Positions 1-7,245 of a DNA stretch of 64,000 nt are shown here, piece after piece. The translations under genes were made by a program, and so were the position numbers. Within the stretch, counting starts at the first letter, position 1. Each line of letters begins with the position of its first letter. The notes under the pieces are model-generated. The model did no database searches, had not been told where the DNA came from, and saw nothing but the letters and a program-made list of their open reading frames with translations. Origin of the DNA: Clostridioides sp. ES-S-0054-01. Lineage in GTDB: Bacteria; Bacillota; Clostridia; Peptostreptococcales; Peptostreptococcaceae. Where the stretch lies: the NCBI GenBank assembly GCA_021561035.1, contig CP067346.1, positions 1,085,001 through 1,149,000 of the forward strand, written 5' to 3'.

Positions 1-1271
1 GTGTAAAAACTCATCAACCAGGGTTAAGCGTTAGAGTAAGTCAGGGAGCACCAGATAATTTTGTTATGGCAGTTGCCAAATTGGTAAAACAAGGTACTGG
101 TTTCCCTGCTATACACAGTGATGGTGCAGGGGCACAAATGTTATTACAAGATGGATATGATGCAGAAGATGCTAGAGATTGGAGTAACTGTGGTTGTGTA
201 GTTCCTCATTTTAGAAAAACAGGACAATGGACTTCAGCCGTAAATATCAATTTTGCAGCAGCTTTAGAATATGCTATGAATGAAGGTAAGAGTAGACTAA
301 CTGGAGAAAAAATGGGGATAGATACAAAAAATATCACAGAATTTACTTCTTTTGAAGAACTTAAGGATGAGTTTTTAAAGCAATTAGCATATCTTGTAAA
401 GAATTCTGTTATAGGAACTACTGTCGCTCAACAAATTCATAAAGAAATGGTACCAAGACCATTTTTATCTACTTGTGTAGATGGATGTTTGGATAAGGGG
501 GTTGATTTAAGCAAAGGAGGCGCAAAATATAATATAGGACCTGTATTAACTGGTATAGGGTTAGGTGTGGTTTCAAACTCATTGGCAGCTATAAAAAAAT
601 TAGTGTTTGAAGATAAGGTTACTACATTAGAAGAATTAACAAAAGCACTAAATAATGATTGGGAAGGTTATGAAGAGTTAAGAAAACTTGCACTAGATGT
701 TCCTAAGTATGGAAATGATAATGATTATGTAGACTCATTAGCAATTGAAGTTTCTGATTTTTATTATACTGAAACTAGAAAATACAAGGATATTTTTGGT
801 TCTAAATTTAATAGTGCATTTATGGGAATATCAAACTATGTACCAACGGGAAAAATCGTAGGTGCAACTCCATGTGGAAGAAAAGCGACAAAACCTTTGA
901 CAGAGGGAGTTTCTCCATTTGTTGGTACTGATACAACAAGTCCACTAGCAGCTATGAAATCTGCATCAAAAATAAATCATGATGTTCATACTGGTGGAAC
1001 ACTTCTAAATTTAAGACTGAATCAAGATTTAGTAGAAACAGAAAGAGGGCTTAGAAATCTAACATCTATGGTGAAATCATACTTTGCTTTAGGAGGATTC
1101 CATGTACAATTTAATACAGTAGCAAATGATACTCTATTAAAGGCTCAAGAAAATCCAGAAGAATATAAAGATTTATTAGTGAGAGTTGCTGGATATAGTA
1201 CTCAATTTGTTAATTTATCAAGAGAAATGCAAGATGCTATAATAGCTAGAAATTCACATAGTAATTTTTAA
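1..1271 (+). CDS. Glycyl radical enzyme, C-terminal part (cut by window start)
   Basis: Only the 3' part is present; the open frame enters from the left edge (frame starting at base 3), so the ATG at 66 is internal. Glycyl radical enzymes of the PFL/dehydratase/decarboxylase superfamily use a C-terminal glycyl radical to generate a thiyl radical on an active-site cysteine. The glycyl loop is intact near the C-terminus (RVAGYSTQF; Gly is codon 376 counted from the ATG at 66). The likely catalytic loop is N-C-G-C-V-V-P, with the second Cys at codon 44. Eliminase-type members carry Glu two residues after this Cys; here it is Val, so a CutC-, glycerol- or hydroxyproline-dehydratase role is not supported. 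The substrate is unknown. The activase follows 14 bp downstream. Confidence 0.9.
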   Translation, partial: VKTHQPGLSVRVSQGAPDNFVMAVAKLVKQGTGFPAIHSDGAGAQMLLQDGYDAEDARDWSNCGCVVPHFRKTGQWTSAVNINFAAALEYAMNEGKSRLTGEKMGIDTKNITEFTSFEELKDEFLKQLAYLVKNSVIGTTVAQQIHKEMVPRPFLSTCVDGCLDKGVDLSKGGAKYNIGPVLTGIGLGVVSNSLAAIKKLVFEDKVTTLEELTKALNNDWEGYEELRKLALDVPKYGNDNDYVDSLAIEVSDFYYTETRKYKDIFGSKFNSAFMGISNYVPTGKIVGATPCGRKATKPLTEGVSPFVGTDTTSPLAAMKSASKINHDVHTGGTLLNLRLNQDLVETERGLRNLTSMVKSYFALGGFHVQFNTVANDTLLKAQENPEEYKDLLVRVAGYSTQFVNLSREMQDAIIARNSHSNF

Positions 1272-1285
1272 TTATGAGGTAGATT

Positions 1286-2188
1286 ATGAGCAAAAAAGGT
1301 AGAGTTGTAAAAGTACAACATTTTTCAGTAAATGATGGAGATGGAATAAGGACTACTATATTTTTAGAAGGATGTAAATTAAAATGTAAGTGGTGTTCTA
1401 ATCCAGATTCGTGGAGTAATATAGTAAAGTTAGGTGTTATGAAGGATAAATGTGTATCTTGTAATAGATGTATAGATGTTTGTCATCAAAATATAAGTTC
1501 ACTATTTGATAGAACTCAAATAAACAATAAATGTGATTTATGTGGAGAATGTGTCAAAGCATGTCTCAAAGATGCTATCTGTATAATGACTGAAGAAATG
1601 AGTGTTGAAGAAATAGTAACGGAAGTTGAAAAAGATTTTATATTTTTCTTTGAATCTAATGGAGGGGTAACTTTTTCTGGAGGTGAACCCACACTTCAGA
1701 TTGATTTTTTAAGAGAATTAGTTGATGTCTTTTATGATAAAGGTATAAATATCGCAATTGAAACTTGCGGATATTTTGATTGGAATAAAGTAAATGATGT
1801 ATTTGAGAAAATAGACCATATATTTGTAGATATAAAATCTATGGACGATAATATTCATAAAGAATATACAGGGGTAAGTAATAAAATTATATTAGATAAT
1901 ATATGTAGGCTTTCAAAGTTGAATAAATCTATGGTTATAAGAATACCAATTATCTATGGAGTAAATGATAGTGAAGATAATATAAGAAATACTGCATTAT
2001 TTGTCAAACAGAATGTTCCAGGAGGAAAGATGGAATTGCTCCCATATCATAAATTTGGAATTGATAAATATAAGGCATTAGGACTTGAAGATTGTATATA
2101 TGAATTTGATGAAATTTGTAACAATCATATGTTAAAATTAAAAGAGATAGTAGAGCTTACAGGAGTGAAAATAATAGAATACAAATAG
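1286..2188 (+). CDS. Glycyl radical enzyme activating enzyme (radical SAM, two extra 4Fe-4S clusters)
   Basis: This 300-residue radical SAM protein should abstract the hydrogen that creates the glycyl radical on the enzyme encoded just upstream. The CX3CX2C motif is Cys30, Cys34 and Cys37. It is followed by a ferredoxin-like insert with two four-cysteine clusters (Cys56/59/62/66 and Cys83/86/89/93), the layout of activases for non-PFL glycyl radical enzymes. A GGEP motif for SAM binding follows near residue 137. The gene starts 14 bp after the enzyme gene behind a GAGGTAG ribosome site, so the two are co-transcribed. The family is certain; the substrate class is set by the truncated partner and remains unknown. 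Confidence 0.93.
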   Translation: MSKKGRVVKVQHFSVNDGDGIRTTIFLEGCKLKCKWCSNPDSWSNIVKLGVMKDKCVSCNRCIDVCHQNISSLFDRTQINNKCDLCGECVKACLKDAICIMTEEMSVEEIVTEVEKDFIFFFESNGGVTFSGGEPTLQIDFLRELVDVFYDKGINIAIETCGYFDWNKVNDVFEKIDHIFVDIKSMDDNIHKEYTGVSNKIILDNICRLSKLNKSMVIRIPIIYGVNDSEDNIRNTALFVKQNVPGGKMELLPYHKFGIDKYKALGLEDCIYEFDEICNNHMLKLKEIVELTGVKIIEYK

Positions 2189-2207
2189 CTATCAGGAGGA
2201 TTTTAAC

Positions 2208-2759
2208 ATGGATAATAAATTTCCTAATGTGGGAGAAAATTTAAGGTTATTGAGACAAGAAATGGGCATAAGTTTAGATAAAGCTTCAAAGATGACAGGT
2301 GTTAGTAAAGCAATGCTTGGACAGATTGAGAGAGGTGAATCAAGTCCAACAGTATCTACCTTATGGAAAATTTCATCTGGATTTAAAATAAATTTTACAA
2401 CACTATTAAATGAAAATACAAATACTTATGAGGTAATAAAAAAAGAAGAAGTAGAACCTATTATTGAGCAACAAGGGAATATGAAATTATATCCAATATA
2501 CCCTTTCAGTCCTCAAAGAAGATTTGAACTTTTTATAATTGAGCTTGAAGAAAATTGCACTCATGTTTCATCTACACATAGTCATGTTTTAGAAGAATAT
2601 GTACTCGTAATAGAAGGGAAACTTGACCTTAATGTGGATGGGAAAACTTATATTTTAGAGTCTGGACATTCTATTAGGTTTGATGGAACTTTAGAGCATG
2701 TATATAAGAATTTAAATAAAGGAAAAACTATATTTCACAATATAGAAGTTTATAGATAA
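2208..2759 (+). CDS. XRE-family regulator with C-terminal cupin domain
   Basis: A 183-residue protein with an N-terminal helix-turn-helix of the XRE type (about residues 10-65) and a C-terminal cupin_2 barrel (about 105-180) that includes the H-x-H-x5-E pattern of a metal-binding cupin (THSHVLEEY). Such regulators usually sense a small metabolite of the neighbouring pathway through the cupin. AGGAGG lies 7 bp before the ATG, and the gene sits 20 bp after the activase, so it is probably the last gene of the glycyl radical operon and controls it. The ligand cannot be deduced. A strong terminator follows. Confidence 0.88.
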   Translation: MDNKFPNVGENLRLLRQEMGISLDKASKMTGVSKAMLGQIERGESSPTVSTLWKISSGFKINFTTLLNENTNTYEVIKKEEVEPIIEQQGNMKLYPIYPFSPQRRFELFIIELEENCTHVSSTHSHVLEEYVLVIEGKLDLNVDGKTYILESGHSIRFDGTLEHVYKNLNKGKTIFHNIEVYR

Positions 2760-2769
2760 TTTTATAGTT

Positions 2770-2815
2770 ATCCTTTTCTAAAATAAATGACAATTTTAGA
2801 AAAGGATGACTTATT
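2770..2815 (+). terminator. Intrinsic terminator of the glycyl radical operon
   Basis: A perfect 15-bp inverted repeat (2770-2784 with 2793-2807, 8-nt loop) is followed by a T-rich stretch. It closes the operon ending at 2759. Confidence 0.85.
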
Positions 2816-2921
2816 TTTATAATGTCGAAAAGATTTATATATATATGTTGATGTATTGTTTTAAAAAAAACATAAAAGCATTATAATAATATTAATAAAA
2901 TAGAATAAAGAGGAAGAGAAT

Positions 2922-3788
2922 ATGATTATAAAGGTTTTATTGATAGTATTAGCATTATTGTATATTTTGTATAAGTATGAAACTCAACATATAGAAACGA
3001 CAGAATATAATATTTTCAACAAAAAAATTCCAAAAGAATTTGATAACTTTAAAATAGTTCAAGTGAGTGATTTACACAATAAGGTATTTGACAAAAATAA
3101 TAATGTATTGATAGATAAAATTGAGTCATTAAATCCAGATGTTATATTTATAACAGGCGATTTAATTGATGGAGAAAATAAAAATTTTCAAGTTGCATTA
3201 GATTTAGTCGATAATTTAGTAGAAAAATATGAAGTATACCATATAATTGGAAATCACGAACAAAAATCTTTGATAAAAAAGTACAAGCATTTATATAAAG
3301 ATTATTTTAAGGAGTTGTATTCAAAGAAAATAATGAATCTGAAAAATGAATCCGTAAGAATATATAAAGGAGATAGTCATATTAATTTGTATGGTTTAAT
3401 CATACCATTGGAATGCTATCCATATTTTTTTGCTAATAATAAAAAGTTAGAATTAAGTGACGATTTTATAGAAGATACTCTAGGTAAAGTAAAAGAAAAT
3501 GAATATAATGTACTTTTAGCTCATACACCATTTTTCTTTGAAAAGTATGCAAAATGGGGAGCTGATTTAGTTTTAGCGGGACATGTTCATGGTGGAATAA
3601 TAAGAATACCTTTTATTGGAGGTGTATTATCTCCAAATAGAGAGTTTTTTCCTGAGTATGATTGGGGAAAATATGAAAAAGATAATAGCACTATGATTTT
3701 AAATAAAGGTTTAGGGGGGTCAAAAGTTTTAATTAGATTTAATTGTAAACCAGAAATAGTTAAGATTACATTGAAGTCTAATCAATAA
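2922..3788 (+). CDS. Membrane-anchored calcineurin-like metallophosphoesterase
   Basis: A 288-residue protein with one N-terminal hydrophobic helix (residues 2-17) followed by a calcineurin-type phosphoesterase domain. The metal-ligand motifs appear in the canonical order: SDLHN (Asp50, His52), GDLIDG, GNHE and AGHVHGG. This layout matches the YkuE/YpbG-like family, in which some members act on lipid-linked substrates such as UDP-diacylglucosamine. The reaction here is not determined. The gene stands alone between a terminator and a 157-bp spacer. A TGTCGAA match to the Spo0A box (2823-2829) lies 93 bp upstream and may be chance. Start: ATG behind AGAGGAAGAG. Confidence 0.87.
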   Translation: MIIKVLLIVLALLYILYKYETQHIETTEYNIFNKKIPKEFDNFKIVQVSDLHNKVFDKNNNVLIDKIESLNPDVIFITGDLIDGENKNFQVALDLVDNLVEKYEVYHIIGNHEQKSLIKKYKHLYKDYFKELYSKKIMNLKNESVRIYKGDSHINLYGLIIPLECYPYFFANNKKLELSDDFIEDTLGKVKENEYNVLLAHTPFFFEKYAKWGADLVLAGHVHGGIIRIPFIGGVLSPNREFFPEYDWGKYEKDNSTMILNKGLGGSKVLIRFNCKPEIVKITLKSNQ

Positions 3789-3945
3789 GGCTTTGTATAT
3801 ATAAACATCAATAACATATAAATAGAGTTGATGTGAAATCCAGTTAAACACGTACAGTGACCAATTTTGAATAATTGTTGAATTAATAAAAATAAAGTGC
3901 TATTTTTAGCAGATAATATTTAAAGTATGGGGGGAGTAAAAAATC

Positions 3946-4926
3946 ATGGGTAATACAAGTAGATTTTATGAGTCTGTAAAAAATAAATATCCAAAACTAA
4001 AAGATGGAACTAGGGTTCATATGTGGCCAAAGGAGAACCTTATAATTGCTCCTATTTATGATGAGGAAAATGGATATAAAAAAAGCATAGGAAATGTGGA
4101 TAGCTTAAGTTGGAAACAAATTATTGTACTGACAGAATGTGATGGGAAAAATACTACTGAAGATATAATAAATATATTATCTAATAGATATAGGAATATT
4201 CCTGATGTGATAGACCAAATTATGGAATTTTTTATGTTTTATGAGAATGTGTATTTAACCTTTGAAGATGAGGTACAAACATTGTCAAGTGTATTTGAGA
4301 TAACAGGAAATAAAGTGTATCTTACTCCTTTATACTTTACTATAGAAATAGATGGAAATAACAATACTAGTCAGTATTTTTCTGAAATCACAAGTTTATT
4401 AAAATGTATGTATGAGAAAGGCTGTAGATTTATCGAGATTATTGGTGAGGATATCTTAAAAAATAAAAATATGAGAAAAGTATTTCAATATATGCTAGAC
4501 CATTTTGATTTAATTGTAGTAACTAGGGATTGTTTTACTATTGATAGGAGTTTAATAAAAGAATTAGATAATTATCGTCATAAAGTAATATGGAAAGTAT
4601 ATTCAAAAAATGATGATACACATGTAAAATTAAAGGAAGATATAAAAATAACTAGTTTAATAAAAAGAGGGCATACAGTAGTAAGAGGAGATAGGGAAAA
4701 AGCAATAAAAATAGAAGATATGAGATTTATAGATACAAAAGAAAGATTTTCAAAATATGGTGCAGAATGGAGCCATTTATACATTTCTTCTGATGGTAGT
4801 GTAAAATCTTATTCACTTCAAAAAGATAAAAGAATCTATCTAGGTAATATATTTGACCATTCAGTTGAAGAAATTTTCTTGGAGATGCAAAATAAGATTG
4901 ATAAACGAGAAATTGTCTATCAATAA
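3946..4926 (+). CDS. Degenerate radical SAM/SPASM-like protein with PqqD-like N-terminal domain
   Basis: 326 residues. Residues about 10-105 resemble a PqqD-type peptide-recognition domain (acidic/aromatic start, then LSWKQIIVL, DGKNTTEDI, and an acidic YLTFED end). Residues about 120-260 follow a radical SAM barrel: PLYFTIEIDG sits where the CX3CX2C loop should start and EIIGEDIL sits where the GGEP segment should be, but no cysteine triad exists. The C-terminal part (about 268-320) has the SPASM layout, WSHLYISSDGSVKSY then YLGNIFDHSVEEIF, with the cluster cysteines replaced. It therefore looks like an rSAM maturase homologue that lost its Fe-S clusters and may act as a binding or scaffold protein. 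This is read by eye; a structure comparison would decide. A 45-codon gene follows 80 bp later with no terminator between. Confidence 0.6.
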   Translation: MGNTSRFYESVKNKYPKLKDGTRVHMWPKENLIIAPIYDEENGYKKSIGNVDSLSWKQIIVLTECDGKNTTEDIINILSNRYRNIPDVIDQIMEFFMFYENVYLTFEDEVQTLSSVFEITGNKVYLTPLYFTIEIDGNNNTSQYFSEITSLLKCMYEKGCRFIEIIGEDILKNKNMRKVFQYMLDHFDLIVVTRDCFTIDRSLIKELDNYRHKVIWKVYSKNDDTHVKLKEDIKITSLIKRGHTVVRGDREKAIKIEDMRFIDTKERFSKYGAEWSHLYISSDGSVKSYSLQKDKRIYLGNIFDHSVEEIFLEMQNKIDKREIVYQ

Positions 4927-5006
4927 GTGTTAAAATTAAGTTTTATAGGAGATTTATAGATTGTCTATTTAAGTTTGTGTCAATAATTATGATGAGGTGA
5001 TATGAC

Positions 5007-5144
5007 TTGTTAAAATTATTGAACAAATTTTTTTATGATGTTTTACTTAAATGTTGGCTGTTTATGATGTTATGGATTTTCAGAGAACTTTTTACAAATT
5101 TCAGAATGACTAAAAAATTTAAATTTCATAAAATATTTATGTAA
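5007..5144 (+). CDS. Small hydrophobic-cationic peptide, 45 residues, TTG start
   Basis: A short open frame with a good ribosome site (GAGGTGA, 6 bp before TTG). The peptide is membrane-seeking in its first 30 residues (LLNKFF, VLLKCWLFMMLWIF), with a strongly basic tail (R33, then TKKFKFHK). That layout resembles type I toxins, membrane-active peptides or a peptide precursor. It lies between the radical-SAM-like gene (80 bp upstream, same strand, no terminator between) and the first small-RNA promoter. I know no named family for it. Translation is unproven and the TTG start is an inference; the only ATG closer to the ribosome site gives a 3-codon frame. Confidence 0.45.
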   Translation: MLKLLNKFFYDVLLKCWLFMMLWIFRELFTNFRMTKKFKFHKIFM

Positions 5145-5147
5145 AAA

Positions 5148-5217
5148 TCATATAAAATTCATATAGAATATGTATTATGTAAAGCATAGAAAGACTAGCT
5201 TAAAACCATAATATAAT
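5148..5217 (+). promoter_or_regulatory. Promoter region of small RNA 1, copy 1 of a duplicated element
   Basis: A -10 TATAAT (5212-5217) has only a weak -35. Upstream, the heptamer TCATATA occurs twice (5148-5154 and 5159-5165) exactly 11 bp apart, one helical turn, as expected for a response-regulator dimer. The same arrangement is kept at 5689-5757. A GAAAGACTAGCTTAAAAC block lies between repeats and -10. Confidence 0.55.
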
Positions 5218-5222
5218 ACCCT

Positions 5223-5312
5223 ATTGTAATGATAACCCTCCCTCACATCCTTAAATAGAGTTATCATTACAAGAATTAAACCATAAATTTAAAATTTATG
5301 GTTTTTTTTTAT
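5223..5312 (+). ncRNA. Candidate small RNA 1 with C-rich hairpin loop
   Basis: The predicted transcript of about 90 nt starts 6-7 nt after the TATAAT. A perfect 13-bp hairpin (5224-5236 with 5260-5272) exposes a 23-nt loop carrying CCTCCCTCACATCCT, complementary to Shine-Dalgarno GGAGG. A terminator hairpin (5279-5290 with 5292-5303) and a run of nine or more T close it. The hairpin pairs covary with copy 2 at two positions (G-C to A-T, T-A to C-G), which supports an RNA structure. Known analogues by design are streptococcal csRNAs and Listeria LhrC, which use similar CU-rich loops against ribosome sites. Whether it matches a catalogued C. difficile RNA cannot be judged here. Confidence 0.65.
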
Positions 5313-5424
5313 TTAATTTGTTTTATTATATTAGAATATGATTTATTATAGAATATATAATAAGTAATATAAATACATTAATTAAGTCTTTGACATGTAA
5401 CTATACTAATAAGGAGGAGTATTT

Positions 5425-5646
5425 ATGAATGTAAATAATCACAAGTGCCCAGAGTGTGGTGAACATAGTAAAAAATTTGAGATAGTGGAGGAAAATGAGG
5501 ATTGTGTAACGTTTGAATGTTACACTTGTGGAACTATATCTATATTAAAGTATTGTGAGAATTGTAAAGAATTTGTATTTGTAAATATTCCAAATAATGT
5601 AGAGATATATGAGTATTGTTGTGGAAAGTGTAATAATAAGATTTAA
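5425..5646 (+). CDS. Small zinc-ribbon protein
   Basis: 73 residues with four CxxC knuckles (CPEC, CYTC, CENC, CGKC) plus a further Cys before the last, enough for two zinc sites. It has no signal peptide, membrane segment or catalytic motif. Such ribbons bind nucleic acid or protein partners, and no specific function can be assigned. The start is supported by AAGGAGGAG 7 bp before the ATG. It sits between the two paralogous small-RNA units, so it may have been carried along in, or be the reason for, the duplication. Confidence 0.8.
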   Translation: MNVNNHKCPECGEHSKKFEIVEENEDCVTFECYTCGTISILKYCENCKEFVFVNIPNNVEIYEYCCGKCNNKI

Positions 5647-5688
5647 TATAATAAGTATATGTAATTTCATGTATCATTTATACAAATC

Positions 5689-5757
5689 TCATATAAAATT
5701 CATATATAGAATGTATTATATAAATATAGAAAGAACTAGCTTAAAACATAATATAAT
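5689..5757 (+). promoter_or_regulatory. Promoter region of small RNA 2, copy 2 of the duplicated element
   Basis: The layout is the same as at 5148-5217: TCATATA at 5689-5695 and 5700-5706 (11 bp apart), a conserved AGAACTAGCTTAAAAC block, and TATAAT at 5752-5757. Conservation of spacing and sequence between the copies argues for a bound activator. Confidence 0.55.
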
Positions 5758-5762
5758 TACCC

Positions 5763-5872
5763 TAAAATTATAATGACAACTCTCCCTCATATCCTCAAAT
5801 TATAGTTGTCATTATAAAATAACTTGGCTGTTTCAAAAATGTGAAATCATTTTAGAAACAGCTTATTTTTTA
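5763..5872 (+). ncRNA. Candidate small RNA 2 with C-rich hairpin loop (paralogue of RNA 1)
   Basis: The predicted transcript is about 110 nt. A perfect 14-bp hairpin (5768-5781 with 5804-5817) displays a 22-nt loop with CTCCCTCATATCCTCAAAT, nearly the same loop as RNA 1, while the stem differs by compensated changes. It ends in a strong terminator: GCTGTTTC (5827-5834) pairs with GAAACAGC (5855-5862), extended by AAAATG/CATTTT, followed by TTATTTTTT. The loop can pair with GGGAG-type ribosome sites. The function in trans is inferred. Confidence 0.65.
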
Positions 5873-5879
5873 TAAAAAT

Positions 5880-5905
5880 AAAGAAGGCAACGGGAAGCCT
5901 TCTTT
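5880..5905. other. Isolated GC-containing hairpin after small RNA 2
   Basis: A 9-bp perfect stem (5880-5888 with 5897-5905) has loop AACGGGAA. No T-run follows on the plus strand; on the minus strand the stem is followed by ATTTTTAT, so it could stop minus-strand transcription. The rest of 5906-6148 is AT-rich with no gene that I can support. Confidence 0.4.
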
Positions 5906-6148
5906 CGTGTAAAAAAAGTTTAATTTTTTGTTAAGATTTGTTTGTTATTTTATATTACTTTTATAATATGTTTTTATTTGAAGGTTGGCAATGGATTTTG
6001 CACAACTGGTCATTATTAATGTAAAAGTGGAATATTATTAATAAAAAATGATTACAAAATTGTAATTATTATTTATTAAGTAAATGAGTAAAGTATTATA
6101 TTAATGGGTATATAATTAAAATAATACTAATTTGGGGAGGATAAAGTT

Positions 6149-7018
6149 ATGAATTATAAAACAATCATATTAAATAGAAAGTCTGTTAGAGAATATAAAA
6201 ACACAGATATTAAAGAGGAATATCTTAGTGAAATTAAGAAATACTCAGAATCTTGCAAGAAACTAGTTCCAGAAATAGATGTTGATATAAGAATTATGAA
6301 TAGAAGTGAAGTTTTTGATAATTTAGATAAAGTGGCAGGGTATAAAGGAAATATGATAGATTCTCCAAGTTATATTATAATATTATCTGATGTAAAAGAT
6401 AATTACATTGAAAATTCAGGATACATAGGAGAAAATATAATCTTTAAAGTAACAGAACTTGGAATAGGTTCTTGTTGGGTTACTTTTGAAGATGGTAAAA
6501 AGGTAAAAGAAAAACTTGGAATTAATTCAGATAAAGAGGTAACAGGTATTATAGCTATTGGATATGGAGAAAATGTAAGTAATGCTAAAGTATTAAATGC
6601 TACAAAGATTGGGGAAAATTATTCAAAATCTGATATACAAGTTGTAACAGATAAGGGTTCTTCTAGACTAGGGGTAGAAGATGTTGTTTATATGAATGAA
6701 TGGGGAAATAAAGCAAGCATAGAAATCTTAGAAGAAAGAGCACTTCTTGATGCATTTCACTATGCAAGATTAGCACCATCTACATTAAACAGGCAACCAT
6801 GGAGATTTATAGTTGATGGAGGCGTTGTAGTTTTAGCTGTTAGAAAAGATGGTCACACTAGTATATACGAAGAAAAAATAGATATAGGTATAGTTATGCT
6901 TTACTTTGCAACAATAATAAGTGCAACTATGTTTGAGTTGGAATGGAATTTAGGTACTCCAGATAAAGATTACAAAGTGCCAGAAGATTATAAGATAGTT
7001 GGATATTGTAATATATAA
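6149..7018 (+). CDS. Nitroreductase-like flavoprotein (TM1586 type)
   Basis: 289 residues with the nitroreductase start pattern (IILNRKSVREYKN) and two half-domains. The first contains GIGSCWVTFED, and the second has ARLAPSTLNRQPWRF followed by DIGIVMLYF. This layout matches the TM1586-type putative nitroreductases, which are FMN-binding single-chain versions of the dimeric fold. The electron donor and natural substrate are unknown. It is monocistronic: a 240-bp AT-rich spacer lies upstream, GGGGAGG lies 8 bp before the ATG, and a perfect 18-bp terminator lies downstream. Confidence 0.83.
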   Translation: MNYKTIILNRKSVREYKNTDIKEEYLSEIKKYSESCKKLVPEIDVDIRIMNRSEVFDNLDKVAGYKGNMIDSPSYIIILSDVKDNYIENSGYIGENIIFKVTELGIGSCWVTFEDGKKVKEKLGINSDKEVTGIIAIGYGENVSNAKVLNATKIGENYSKSDIQVVTDKGSSRLGVEDVVYMNEWGNKASIEILEERALLDAFHYARLAPSTLNRQPWRFIVDGGVVVLAVRKDGHTSIYEEKIDIGIVMLYFATIISATMFELEWNLGTPDKDYKVPEDYKIVGYCNI

Positions 7019-7062
7019 AATAGTTTAATACTTAATTTAACTACACTTAAATTAATTTTTAT

Positions 7063-7109
7063 AAAAAGTTCAATAACATTCTTAATATAATGTTATTGAA
7101 CTTTTTATT
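7063..7109 (+). terminator. Terminator after the nitroreductase gene
   Basis: A perfect 18-bp stem (7063-7080 with 7089-7106, 8-nt loop) has flanking A and T tracts. It could work in both directions. Confidence 0.85.
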
Positions 7110-7245
7110 GTATAATGCAGCTTTCCTATTTATTATGTTTATGAATTAAAAAATACTTACGAATTTAAATACTTACAATTTTGTGCATGAATTGAGAGGT
7201 ATATTATTTTATTAGATTGTATAATTTGCTTGGAGGTAATATCAA

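Noticed and set aside
5991-6041. 16-residue frame (MDFAQLVIINVKVEYY) upstream of the nitroreductase gene
   Set aside because: The only ribosome-site-like bases are AAGG, the context is plain AT-rich DNA, and no paired RNA or repeat supports it.
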